From positions 1 through 64,000 of the forward strand of contig JAMOBE010000006.1 of the NCBI GenBank assembly GCA_039908285.1: DNA of 64,000 bases, read 5' to 3'. A model generated the notes under the pieces. The model searched no databases and was not told where the DNA came from. It saw only the letters and a program-made list of their open reading frames with translations. The DNA is from JAMOBE01 sp039908285 (lineage in GTDB: Bacteria; Pseudomonadota; Alphaproteobacteria; Rhodospirillales; Rhodospirillaceae). Positions 1 to 8,170 of the stretch are shown one piece after another. Position 1 is the first letter of the stretch. The number at the start of each line of letters is the position of its first letter. The translations under genes and the position numbers were made by a program.

Positions 1-194
1 GGACCGTCGAGGCGCTCTGGTCAACCATCGGCGAATGCCTCGACAAATTCTCGCCAAACGAGTGCTCAAACTATTTCCGCCATGCCGGTTATGGACGCTC
101 GGCCTGAAAATGCTCTAGAACGTCACATAGCAAATGGCGAGAGGTCACGCCCAACGTGTACAGCGCCGATTCGGTTAAGGTTGGGGGGCTCCTA
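1..194 (+). mobile_element. Right end of an IS630-family insertion sequence (truncated by window edge)
   Basis: The 3' end of an IS630-type transposase gene stops at 107, and the element appears to end at the TA dinucleotide at 193-194. IS630/Tc1-mariner elements insert at and duplicate TA. The neighbouring minus-strand transposase frame stays open down to exactly this TA. The next codon there should be Tyr (TAC or TAT), but the IS end turns it into TAG. The end next to the TA is a run of G followed by CTCC. The left end of the element lies outside the window, so its length and left repeat cannot be seen. Confidence 0.7.
3..107 (+). CDS. IS630-family transposase, C-terminal fragment
   Basis: Only the last 34 codons are in the window, in frame from base 3 to the TGA at 105-107. 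The peptide contains TVEALWSTIGECLDKFSPNE and then CSNYFRHAGYGRSA. This matches the conserved C-terminal tail of IS630-type DDE transposases, which carries an N-(Y/F)-F-x-(H/N)-A-G-Y signature. The catalytic DDE residues lie upstream of the window. The gene catalyses cut-and-paste transposition into TA sites. It is incomplete only because the window begins here, so its integrity cannot be judged. Confidence 0.7.
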   Translation, partial: TVEALWSTIGECLDKFSPNECSNYFRHAGYGRSA

Positions 195-1079
195 ATCGGT
201 ATGGCCGGCGCGCAGCAGCGACAGGAAATTGACGCGGCTCTTGGAGTCCGTGGTCGCGAAGAAGGTGAAGCGGCCGTTGCCGATCTGGGTGCAGACGCCG
301 TTTTTGCCCTTGTGCCGGGCGCCGGTGTCGTCGGCCGATATGAAGCCGCCATGGGACAGCCCGGCCCGCAGCACGTCGCGCGCCTCGTCGATGAAGGCCT
401 GGTTGTCTTCGACCAGGATCCGCATCACCTGCCGCTTGGAAATGGCAAGGCCAAGGCTGTGCAGCAGTGCCACCAGCCGGGGCACCGTCGTCTGGCCCTG
501 GTGGTACTGGCCGATGATGAAGCGCTTCAGTTCTGGCCCGAAATGGCCGCCAACCCCTTCGGGCAGCGGTGCCACCACGGTCCTGCCATCGGGCGTGAGC
601 CAGCGTTCCCGACGGTAACGCACCGAGCGGACTTCGATCCTCAGGTCCTGCACGGTGTAGACCTCATAGCCCTTGAAGCGCCAGCCGGCAGGCACGTCCG
701 AAATCGTGACCGTCTGATTCTCGTGGCGCACCAGCGGACTGTTCGGCCGGGGCCGCTTCTTGGTCCGCTTGCCCGACTTCGCACCCTTCGGCTCGGTGGC
801 CTTCTCCATGCCCGAGGGCTTGGCCGGCTTCGCAGCAACCGACGGCTTTATAATCGGCTTACCCTTCAGCCCCTTCAGCCGGGCTATCTCGTCTCGAAGT
901 GCCGCGTTCTCCGACTGAAGCCGGGCGTTCTCCTCCAACAGCCCAAGCGTCGGCGGCCTGAGGGCAAACGGCGGCAGGACATCTACGTCTGGGGGGAATT
1001 TGGCCATGCCCCACTGAATCCGAAATTCGTCCAGGATGCAACTGCCTATGAATCCGTCGCAGCGTTCCTGCCCGGACAT
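192..1079 (-). pseudogene. IS66-like DDE transposase, N-terminal part, interrupted by the IS630 element
   Basis: The remaining 295 codons begin with a predicted coiled coil (about residues 45-70, rich in Leu/Glu/Ala). A Lys/Arg/Pro linker follows (about 75-125), then a transposase core containing ISADDTGARHKGKNG, a typical catalytic Asp region of IS66-type enzymes. The frame ends at ...RAGHTD followed by TAG, exactly at the TA where the IS630 element inserted; relatives as I recall them continue with Tyr. The second catalytic Asp and the Glu are therefore missing from this piece. The start could be ATG at 1079, preceded by AGGGG, or ATG at 1007. Assignment to IS66 rests on motif memory; no tnpA or tnpB partner is seen next to it. 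Confidence 0.6.
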
Positions 1080-1382
1080 TTGCCCCTGTTACACGCGCTT
1101 CGCATACATATCACCATCAAAAACCGCATCGATGTACTTTTTACATCTTCGACGCGCCGACCAATCGCAACCTTTGCCTGATCCATTGCCGCATTCCATT
1201 GTACAAGTTATGTGAAACAATTATAACAGGCAATGCGGATTATTTTTAGTATTAAATGAGGGGATTCCTGAGATGCTATGCATGCTTTGCTTGTATTTAA
1301 GCTATGCTGCCGGCAAGTTCTATTTGGAAGTGGAAACCATATTACACTCTTTTCACCCGATTGACCTAGAAGAACGGCCTGC
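1080..1382. other. Gene-free AT-rich spacer
   Basis: About 300 bp between the broken transposase and the solute-binding protein gene. It is clearly more AT-rich than the flanking genes, especially around 1200-1330. I see no convincing coding frame, RNA gene or complete terminal inverted repeat here. It may contain the outer end of the broken transposon and the terminator of the minus-strand solute-binding protein gene that ends at 1383. Confidence 0.4.
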
Positions 1383-3200
1383 TCACCTGTTGCCGTCCGG
1401 ATCGATCCACCACGCCATGAATTGGTAGCCGTGCATGGGCACGACGTCCGGCCGGCGGAACTTGCGCCAGTAGGCCACGCGGTCATAGGGGATGTGCCAG
1501 TGGGGGATCACCAGGTGCTCCCACAACAGCACCCGATCGAGGGCTTTGACGCGGGCCATCAGCGAGTCACGATCGGGAGCGGCGATCACCAGGGAGACCA
1601 GTTTATCTACCGCCGGGTTTTTCAGTCCGGCAGAGTTGCGGCTGCCTCGCATGTCGGCGGCGGTCGAGCCCCACATCTCGCGCTGTTCGTTGCCAGGCGA
1701 CAGCGATTGGCCCCAACGCTCCACCACCAGGTCGAAGTCGAACGCGTCGGTGCGGTTCTTGTACTGGGCCGAGTCCACGGTGCGCACGGTGGCGACGATG
1801 CCGAGCTTTTCCAGGTTGCGCACGAAGGGCAGGGTGATGCGTTCCCACACCGGTTCCTGCAGGAGGATCTCGAACTGGAAGGGGGTCCCGGTCCTGGCAT
1901 TCACCAGACGGCGATCGCGGATGTCCCACCCGGCCTGCTTCAGCAACTCACCGGCGACGCGCAGATTGTCGCGGATGTTGCCCGAGCCGTCGGTCACGGG
2001 CGGCCTGTATTCGCTGGTGAAGACCTCGTCGGGAATCTGACCGCGGAACGGCTCCAGCTCCGCCAGTTCGGCCGGCGTCGGCAAGCCCTTGGCGGCAAGC
2101 TCCGAGTTGGCGAAGTAGCTGTCGGTACGGGTATACTGCCCATGAAACAGGGTCTTGTTGCTCCATTCGAAGTCAAAGGCGTAGGCCAGTGCACGACGCA
2201 CCCGTTGATCGGAGAACAGGGGGCGGCGGAGGTTGAATACAAAGCCCTGCATACCAGACGGCATGCCGTTCTTAAGTTCTTCTTTCTTGACCAGTCCCTG
2301 GGCAACGGCGGGAAAGTCATAGGCGGTGGCCCACATTTTGGCGACATTTTCTTCGCGGAAGTCATAGGCACCAGCCTTGAATCCCTCGAGGGCCACCGTC
2401 GTGTCCCGGTAATAGTCGAAACGGATGCGGTCGAAATTGTCGAATCCCTTCTTCACCGCGAGGGCACGGCCCCAGTAGTCCGGGTCGCGGCGATAGACGA
2501 TGAAACGCCCCGGTTCGAAGGACTCGACGCGATAGGGGCCGCTGGTGACCGGCGTTTCCAGGGTGGTGGCCTCGAAGTCGCGGCCCTGCCAGTAGTGCTT
2601 CGGCAGGATCGGCATCTGACCGATGGTCAGCGGCAACTCGCGGTTTTCTCCCGGCTTGAAGGTGAAACGGACGCGCAGGTCGCCCTCCTTCTCCGCCTTC
2701 ATCACGTCGGCGAAGTACAGGCGATAGAATGGCTGTCCCTTCGTCTTCAGAATCTCGAAGCTGAACACCACGTCATCCGCGGTGATCCTGGCGCCGTCAC
2801 TCCACCGGGCCTCCGGCCGCAGGGTGAACGCCACCCACGAGCGGTCGGACGGGGTCTCGACGGTGGCCGCCAGCAGGCCATAGGCGCTGAAAGCCTCGTC
2901 GGCCGCCGACGTCAGCAGGGTGTCGTAGGTGAGGGTGCCCAGCCCCGCCGCAGACTGGCCCTTGACGATGAACGGGTTCAGGCTGTCGAAGGTGCCGATG
3001 GCGTATTGCCGCGCCTCTCCCCCTTTGGGCGCATCGGGGTTGACGTAGGCGAAATGCCGGAAGTCCGGGGCATACTTCGGCGTGCCGTGCATGGCGATGC
3101 CATGGGTCGGGGCCGCATCCCCGGCCAGGGCGGCGGTCGACAGCGACAGGACGATCAGCAGGGCGGCAACGAACCGGCGCATGGGGTGTCCTTCGTTCAT
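1383..3200 (-). CDS. Periplasmic peptide-binding protein, SBP_bac_5 family (YejA-like)
   Basis: Extracellular solute-binding protein family 5, the periplasmic receptor of oligopeptide-type ABC importers. The 605-residue product starts with a signal peptide (basic MRRF, hydrophobic LLIVLSLSTAALA, likely cleavage after ALA). It continues with the family pattern: KGGEARQYAIGTFDSLNPF near the N-terminus, WSDGARITADDVVFSFE, a TSGPYRVESFEPG segment and a C-terminal HIPYDRVAYW region typical of YejA. The first ATG (3200) overlaps the stop of the upstream phosphatase gene as ATGA. A second ATG at 3182 has a better Shine-Dalgarno (GAAGGA) and an equally good signal peptide. No yejB, yejE or yejF permease or ATPase genes are adjacent, so its transporter is elsewhere. 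Confidence 0.85.
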   Translation of the reverse strand: MNEGHPMRRFVAALLIVLSLSTAALAGDAAPTHGIAMHGTPKYAPDFRHFAYVNPDAPKGGEARQYAIGTFDSLNPFIVKGQSAAGLGTLTYDTLLTSAADEAFSAYGLLAATVETPSDRSWVAFTLRPEARWSDGARITADDVVFSFEILKTKGQPFYRLYFADVMKAEKEGDLRVRFTFKPGENRELPLTIGQMPILPKHYWQGRDFEATTLETPVTSGPYRVESFEPGRFIVYRRDPDYWGRALAVKKGFDNFDRIRFDYYRDTTVALEGFKAGAYDFREENVAKMWATAYDFPAVAQGLVKKEELKNGMPSGMQGFVFNLRRPLFSDQRVRRALAYAFDFEWSNKTLFHGQYTRTDSYFANSELAAKGLPTPAELAELEPFRGQIPDEVFTSEYRPPVTDGSGNIRDNLRVAGELLKQAGWDIRDRRLVNARTGTPFQFEILLQEPVWERITLPFVRNLEKLGIVATVRTVDSAQYKNRTDAFDFDLVVERWGQSLSPGNEQREMWGSTAADMRGSRNSAGLKNPAVDKLVSLVIAAPDRDSLMARVKALDRVLLWEHLVIPHWHIPYDRVAYWRKFRRPDVVPMHGYQFMAWWIDPDGNR

Positions 3201-4000
3201 GGGAGGGCACCCGAGAGGATGCCTCTTGCCAGATCATGACAGCGGCGATCACCCGCGGCCAGCACGCAGACGTTGGAGACGAGGCCAAGCGGCGCCCCCG
3301 CCCAGTCGGTGACGATGCCGCCCGCGGCCTCGATCACCGCGACGAGGGCGGCGTGGTCATAGACCTTGAGCCCGCACTCGGCCACCAGGTCCACGAATCC
3401 GGTGGCCAGCAGGGCGTAGGCGTAGCAGTCGGCCCCGAACCGGCTCAGCTTGACCTCGGCTTCGAGGCGGCCGAAGGCGGCCTTCTCGGGGTCGGGAAAC
3501 AGGTGGGGCGAGGTGGTGTAGAGGTAGGCCGCGCCGAGACTGGCGCACCCGCGCACGGCGACGGGAGCGCCGTTCAGCGTCGTCGGGCGGCCGAGTCCGC
3601 CGATCCAGCGCTCGCCGGTGATGGGCTGGTCGATGATCCCGAGCACCGGGCGCCCCCCATGGGCAAGGGCGATCAGGGTCCCGAACGAGGGCTTGCCGGT
3701 GATGAAGGCCTGGGTGCCGTCGATGGGGTCGAGCACCCACACCCACTCGGCATCGCCGCGCTCGCGGCCGAACTCCTCGCCGATGATGCCGTGATCGGGA
3801 GCGGCCTCGGCGATCAGGCGGCGCATGGCCTGCTCGGCCTCACGGTCGGCAATGGTCACCGGACTGGCATCCTCCTTGTCCTCGATGACCACGACCTGGC
3901 GGAAATAGCGGCGGATGATGGCCCCGCTGGCCTCGGCCAGGCGGTGTGCCAACGCGACATGGGCATCGGGGACGACAAGCGGCTTCATCGCCTGGATCAC
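3197..4000 (-). CDS. hisN: Inositol-monophosphatase-family phosphatase, histidinol-phosphatase (HisN) type
   Basis: Mg-dependent phosphatase of the IMPase fold, 267 residues, the usual length. Metal-site motifs are visible: GEEFG at 74-78, DPIDGT at 91-96 and the C-terminal VYDHAALV. The segment GADCYAYALLATG and the context-free single gene fit the alphaproteobacterial HisN group, which removes phosphate from histidinol phosphate. Other IMPase members act on inositol phosphate or 3'-phosphoadenosine phosphate, so the substrate is inferred. Its stop codon overlaps the start of the downstream solute-binding protein gene (ATGA), which suggests translational coupling. The start could also be the Met at codon 5. 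Confidence 0.75.
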   Translation of the reverse strand: MIQAMKPLVVPDAHVALAHRLAEASGAIIRRYFRQVVVIEDKEDASPVTIADREAEQAMRRLIAEAAPDHGIIGEEFGRERGDAEWVWVLDPIDGTQAFITGKPSFGTLIALAHGGRPVLGIIDQPITGERWIGGLGRPTTLNGAPVAVRGCASLGAAYLYTTSPHLFPDPEKAAFGRLEAEVKLSRFGADCYAYALLATGFVDLVAECGLKVYDHAALVAVIEAAGGIVTDWAGAPLGLVSNVCVLAAGDRRCHDLARGILSGALP

Positions 4001-4092
4001 CTGTAACCGTACGCCACGGAGACCGTGGACGCTCCTCAGCCATCAGATATCGCACAAATAGGAAACGGACGCAAGACAAGAGTGGTCCATAC

Positions 4093-5028
4093 TCACGGAC
4101 GCTCCGACGCCAGCCGATCCAGGACCCCGGCTCCGACGATGGCCGACTTCAAGGTGGCGTCGGACACCGCAGTATATATCTGTGTCGTGCTGATGCTGGC
4201 ATGGCCCAGCAGTTTCTGCACGATGCGGATGTCGACCCCGGCCTCCAGCAGACGGGTCGCCGCCGAGTGGCGCAGCATGTGAGGCGTCACCCGCCGCGGC
4301 AACCCGGCCGACTCGGCCAGGCGGCGCAGGCGGCGGCGCAACGCCTGGGCGGTCAGCGGCTTTCCCTCCCGTGTCACCAGAAGGTTGGTGATCGTCGGCG
4401 CCAGGGCGTGGCGAGTCGCCAGATAGCGTCGCAGGAGTCCCTCGGCGCCGGCGACGAAGACCCGCCGTTCCCGGTCCCCCTTGCCATGCACGCGAATCAC
4501 GCCATCCGCCAGATCGACATCAATGCACGCCAGTCCGACCGCCTCACCCACCCGCATGCCGGTCGCGATCATCAGCACGACGGCGGTCCGAGTCGTCAGG
4601 GCGGAGAAGCTGCCGCCCTCCGGATCCGGCGCCGCGACTCGAGCCGCCTCCAGCAGACGGACCAGCTCGTCGCGGCCAAGCGCCCGCGGCAGCCGTTTCG
4701 GCAGGCGGATGGACAGGTCGAGTCGGTGAAACGGGCTCAACGCCACCGTCTCCTCCCGCTCCAGCCAGCGGAACATCACCTTGAGACAGGCCATGCGCCG
4801 CTTCAGACTGGTCTCCTTCAGCCCCCGCCCCACGAGAAGATGGTGTGCGTACCGGCGCAGATGCTCGCGGTCAACGGTCACGACCGGCATGCCGCCACCG
4901 CTGAACGCGGCAAAATCGGCCAGGTCCAACGTATAGGCACGCAGCGTATTCGCAGACAGCACCTTCCCCACGCGACAGTGGAAAAGAAACAACTCGCTCG
5001 CCTCGTCAATCGTCGTCGTGTCAGTCAT
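4093..5028 (-). CDS. Tyrosine recombinase (XerC/D-like integrase)
   Basis: A 311-residue site-specific recombinase with the two-domain phage-integrase layout: an N-terminal SAM-like core-binding domain (about 8-95) and a C-terminal catalytic domain. All catalytic residues are present: R159 (in GMRVGE), K183 (HGKGDR), H260 and R263 (HMLRH), H286 (LLGHASIS) and the nucleophile Y295 (TQIYT). The length is that of Xer proteins, but the N-terminal sequence does not look like the usual alphaproteobacterial XerC or XerD. It could serve chromosome dimer resolution or an accessory element. It sits directly next to the AT-rich two-gene island at 5370-8034 and is GC-rich like the host genes. Confidence 0.8.
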   Translation of the reverse strand: MTDTTTIDEASELFLFHCRVGKVLSANTLRAYTLDLADFAAFSGGGMPVVTVDREHLRRYAHHLLVGRGLKETSLKRRMACLKVMFRWLEREETVALSPFHRLDLSIRLPKRLPRALGRDELVRLLEAARVAAPDPEGGSFSALTTRTAVVLMIATGMRVGEAVGLACIDVDLADGVIRVHGKGDRERRVFVAGAEGLLRRYLATRHALAPTITNLLVTREGKPLTAQALRRRLRRLAESAGLPRRVTPHMLRHSAATRLLEAGVDIRIVQKLLGHASISTTQIYTAVSDATLKSAIVGAGVLDRLASERP

Positions 5029-5369
5029 GGTTTAGATGAAATCCGTCCCACCCCAAAAGCCCGCCTTGGTGTGCCGAAACCTGTCCAGGCGCAAGGCGAT
5101 AACACTCGATGACATGCAACCGTGTTTTTGTAGCTTGAGTCGCAATATGGCATGCATTTGAGTCTTGCTTGCCGATACAGAGCATATGTCTCCCAGCAGT
5201 CCGCCTGTGCGCGCGGTGATTCGTCCCATACGATGTCGGATGGTATGCGATTCGTTATATGCATGCGTCGAGTCAGAGATGATGTTTCATATCCCTGTCG
5301 ACGGGCCTATTGACTTTTTCGCTAGCAATAATAGTGTAGAGGATGATTAGGTGGGTGTCCGGCTTGGCG
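5029..5369. other. Gene-free leader region of the AT-rich island
   Basis: No convincing gene lies in these 341 bases. Base composition drops towards AT-rich, matching the island genes that follow. A possible plus-strand promoter is TTGACT at 5310-5315 with TAGTGT at 5332-5337 (16-base spacer), upstream of the pentapeptide-repeat gene. This is a weak match, not a proven promoter. The region also separates the divergent recombinase gene from the island. Confidence 0.35.
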
Positions 5370-5399
5370 GGTACCTGTAGATGGATAACTAGGAATTAT
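5370..5399 (+). repeat. 30-bp leader repeat, copy 1 (inverted partner at 8005-8034)
   Basis: This 30-bp segment starts GGTACCTGTAGATGGATAAC and ends CTAGGAATTAT. It matches the reverse complement of 8005-8034 at 27 of 30 positions; the last 17 bases (GGATAACTAGGAATTAT) are identical. It ends three bases before the ATG of the pentapeptide-repeat gene, and its partner ends inside the ATG of the convergent aminotransferase-like gene. It contains AGGA, a usable ribosome-binding core. Either a shared regulatory leader or the terminal inverted repeat of a small mobile unit could explain it. Confidence 0.75.
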
Positions 5400-5402
5400 A
5401 GA

Positions 5403-6878
5403 ATGGTACTGCCGGCTTATCCGAAGTCGTTCGCCCAGGGAGAAGATCCCTCAAGGTGGCACGGCAGCTTCCAATATGTACATTTTATCCGAATTGATAC
5501 GCGGAAATACGATACGGTACCATCATTTTACAGGAGCGACTTTCGCGGCGCGCGCCTTGAACAATGCCATTTTTCTTCTACTAATATTGATCGCTCAGAC
5601 TTTGTTGGCTCGATTATTGACTGTTGCACTTTCGATAAAGTTTATTTCGGTAACAGCGGTATTTGCAACACGACAGTCACCTCGTCCATGTTCGTCCGCG
5701 TCCGCCTAAATGCTGGAGAGATCAGTCGCTCTTATTTTCAAAATTGCACGTTTGAAGGGTGTGATTTCTTCAATACAACAGCATTTGACGTTCGCTTTGA
5801 ACGTTGCTCGTTTACAGACTGCTCATTCAAAGGGGCAGGTTTTGAAAACATAACATTCGAGCAATGCCGGTTCGTCAATGCTGATTTGGCGGATATGACG
5901 CCATATAACTTCATGTTCAAAGGTTGCGATCTGTCAGGTGTCAAATTTAGCCTTGACTATATTGGGTCGTACCTTTTTGATGCAACGTCCATCAGCAAAG
6001 TAATGTATAAATATCTCGACACAGAACTTGACATCAGTGAGTTGGACGAGGTTACGTCACGTGCACTTCTCGAGAATTTTGAAACAAATCGCCGTTATCC
6101 TGAGCTATTTAATCTGTATATTTACATCTCGCCTTCGCTCCGGCATATGCCAAACTTGGCACGTGCAGCAATTCGTGCTCTAAACGGCGCCCTGAGGCAC
6201 CCTCATGTGATCGAGTCGAATGAGTCGCTCAAAAACATCTTTCGTGCCATTGATTTCCATTTCTCGGTTGGACAATTCAGAATTCCAGAATTGCTTAAGG
6301 TTCTTCAGTGGATTCGATCGAAAGCTGTAGTAATTGCAGATTTTGAAAAGTCATATCTTCTCGATGAACGAGCTAACTATTTTGAAAAGCTCCTCACGTT
6401 CGGCCGTTATCCAGCAGAATATCTTTCCGATACGGAGCTTTACAAAACTCCGGCCATCGTGGAGTTCGTTTTCGAAGGCCTTGACCGAGAAATCGGGATC
6501 GACGAGGTGCGGAAGATTTTTGGGGTCATTGATACCGTCGGCGGTGGTCTAGGTGTCGAGTATACTATACTAGAAGTTCGCGCAGGATCCGTTATTGTGC
6601 AGGTCCTCACGGCGGCCGTTTTCGCTCTTATAATCGTCAAGGCGGCACGCGCCACGATAGGCTGCCTAATTCAGACGGCGGTAATGATCGCGGTCGGCAC
6701 AGCCATTATGAAACAACTGAATAAGGCAACGACTCCCGAAGACGTTAAGAGATGCCTTTCTGTCATTGGTGTTGACTTCTTGAAGATAACTTCGTTGGAG
6801 ACAGTAGCGGACGCCTTGCGCACGGTATCAAAAATTGGCGTGAAACTCGGCCAAACGCAGGAAGGCAGCGGAAATTGA
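5403..6878 (+). CDS. Pentapeptide-repeat protein with C-terminal membrane segment, unknown function
   Basis: A 491-residue protein if started at ATG 5403, which follows AGGA at a proper distance; an in-frame ATG at 5343 would read through the 30-bp repeat. The N-terminal half has degenerate pentapeptide repeats of A(D/N)LXX/CXFXX type (for example FEGCDF, FERCSFTDCSF, FEQCRFVNADL), expected to form a right-handed beta helix. A central helical region without recognisable motif follows. Near the C-terminus a hydrophobic stretch (VIVQVLTAAVFALIIV and a second one, about residues 405-450) suggests membrane anchoring, followed by a charged tail. GC content and codon use are much lower than in neighbouring genes, a sign of horizontal transfer. 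Its 3' end overlaps the convergent gene by 51 bp. Function unknown. Confidence 0.7.
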   Translation: MVLPAYPKSFAQGEDPSRWHGSFQYVHFIRIDTRKYDTVPSFYRSDFRGARLEQCHFSSTNIDRSDFVGSIIDCCTFDKVYFGNSGICNTTVTSSMFVRVRLNAGEISRSYFQNCTFEGCDFFNTTAFDVRFERCSFTDCSFKGAGFENITFEQCRFVNADLADMTPYNFMFKGCDLSGVKFSLDYIGSYLFDATSISKVMYKYLDTELDISELDEVTSRALLENFETNRRYPELFNLYIYISPSLRHMPNLARAAIRALNGALRHPHVIESNESLKNIFRAIDFHFSVGQFRIPELLKVLQWIRSKAVVIADFEKSYLLDERANYFEKLLTFGRYPAEYLSDTELYKTPAIVEFVFEGLDREIGIDEVRKIFGVIDTVGGGLGVEYTILEVRAGSVIVQVLTAAVFALIIVKAARATIGCLIQTAVMIAVGTAIMKQLNKATTPEDVKRCLSVIGVDFLKITSLETVADALRTVSKIGVKLGQTQEGSGN

Positions 6879-8006
6879 CGACCAGTTCGCAGCAAGATTG
6901 ACTCTGTAGCCCATCGGGGCGTCCTGGCAGTATCCAAGCCCGGCAAGTGGTACGGCAAATACGCCAGAGGCACGCAGCAATCTCAGGCCGAAATCCGTCA
7001 GATCCTTTAGGGAGAGAACCTTCGAAGGGTCAAAGACAACCGTGTGAATTCCAACCATGCTCTCCACGGTTCTCCATCCTCGGGACGCGGCTAGAACAGA
7101 CAGTGCATCAAGATTGCCTCGAACCTTTTCGATATTTTGTCCCATGGCGTCGGCAACATTACGTGGAAGCTGACTGGACGACAATGCCTGAATCAGCAGC
7201 GCCTGGAACGCCGTGACGGTCCCGGCTTTGATGTTTCGAATTTCGTTTGCCTTGATGATTGCATTCTCATCTCCTGTGAGAACTGCGGCCTTGGCTCCGT
7301 TCAAAAAAAGAACCTTTGAAGGAGAATGGACATACAGTGTTCGTGGACATGTGTCGGAGAATTGACGAAAAAAGACATTGCTGCTGTTACTGGATTTAGT
7401 AAGTTGCATTCCTTCGTATACAGCATCAATCAAGAAACACTTGTTGAGTTTACGACCATGCGCAAGCATATCGCTTGCGAACATACTTAGGTCAAGGCCG
7501 GCACCATACATTGGTGTGGTAAGCACGATCAGGTCCACTTCGGAGAGGGCGTCCATGGTGACAAAGGGATCCGCGATAGCGAGCCCGCCATCAGCCCACG
7601 AATCGATGTTCGCGTTGATCTGGCTAAGGCCGAGTGAGGAGCAAATTTCCCCGACAGCGAAGTAGGCGGGATGCACTATCCCCACGCACTTTACGTTCCA
7701 GACATCAACAGCCGACGCAATAGCAAGATGAAGCGCAGTGGTAGCATTCGGTAGAATCAAAAACCGCTCAGGTCTGCCCAAAAATTGCTCGCCATCAAGG
7801 AATTTGATGGCAGCCTCATTCTCAACGTATTCGTTTACATATGAGAGAGACGATTTCCATATATTATTTAGGAACTCCCACGGAATAGCGACTTCGTCTG
7901 GAGGGTTTGTCCATCCAGAAAGCTGGAAGGCTGCCTCACCTGCTTCTGCTTCCCACCTTAGCATCTCGGCCAGGTGACGATCAAAGTCATAGGCAGGGGG
8001 GGGCAT
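6828..8006 (-). CDS. PLP-dependent aminotransferase-fold (class I/II-like) protein, unknown substrate
   Basis: A 392-residue protein with the landmarks of fold-type I PLP enzymes: a phosphate-cup turn PNATTALHLA (86-95), LTTPMYGAG at the place of the usual NPxNPTG, FLIDAVYEG with D194 (pyridine nitrogen) and Y197, HSPSK with K231 as the expected Schiff-base lysine, and YRVNLA with R368 as the substrate-carboxylate arginine. It therefore looks catalytically competent but is divergent from familiar aminotransferases. The ATG at 8006 overlaps the end of a 30-bp repeat shared with the convergent pentapeptide-repeat gene. AT-rich codon use marks it as part of the same acquired unit. The reaction is not predictable from sequence; a biosynthetic or defence-related role is only speculation. 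Confidence 0.7.
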   Translation of the reverse strand: MPPPAYDFDRHLAEMLRWEAEAGEAAFQLSGWTNPPDEVAIPWEFLNNIWKSSLSYVNEYVENEAAIKFLDGEQFLGRPERFLILPNATTALHLAIASAVDVWNVKCVGIVHPAYFAVGEICSSLGLSQINANIDSWADGGLAIADPFVTMDALSEVDLIVLTTPMYGAGLDLSMFASDMLAHGRKLNKCFLIDAVYEGMQLTKSSNSSNVFFRQFSDTCPRTLYVHSPSKVLFLNGAKAAVLTGDENAIIKANEIRNIKAGTVTAFQALLIQALSSSQLPRNVADAMGQNIEKVRGNLDALSVLAASRGWRTVESMVGIHTVVFDPSKVLSLKDLTDFGLRLLRASGVFAVPLAGLGYCQDAPMGYRVNLAANWSSISAAFLRLAEFHANF

Positions 8007-8034
8007 AATTCCTAGTTATCCGTCTATAGGCACC
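8005..8034 (-). repeat. 30-bp leader repeat, copy 2 (inverted partner at 5370-5399)
   Basis: Read on the minus strand this begins GGTGCCTATAGACGGATAAC and ends CTAGGAATTAT. It differs from copy 1 at only three of 30 positions. Its last two bases are the AT of the ATG start of the aminotransferase-like gene. The two copies enclose both convergent genes and nothing else. Confidence 0.75.
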
Positions 8035-8170
8035 TCGTATCGTGATGTCACAGAGTGGATTGGCAGACAGCCTCCCCAGATCGCGGTAGGGACGCTCATC
8101 GCTGAGCACCCCCCCCTGGGCATCGCAAATTGCCGTGGGGTGGGGTAAGCTCGGGGAGGCTTCAAGGGTG

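Noticed and set aside
1383..3200. Complete yejABEF-type peptide transporter
   Set aside because: Only the binding protein is present; neighbours are a phosphatase and an IS remnant.
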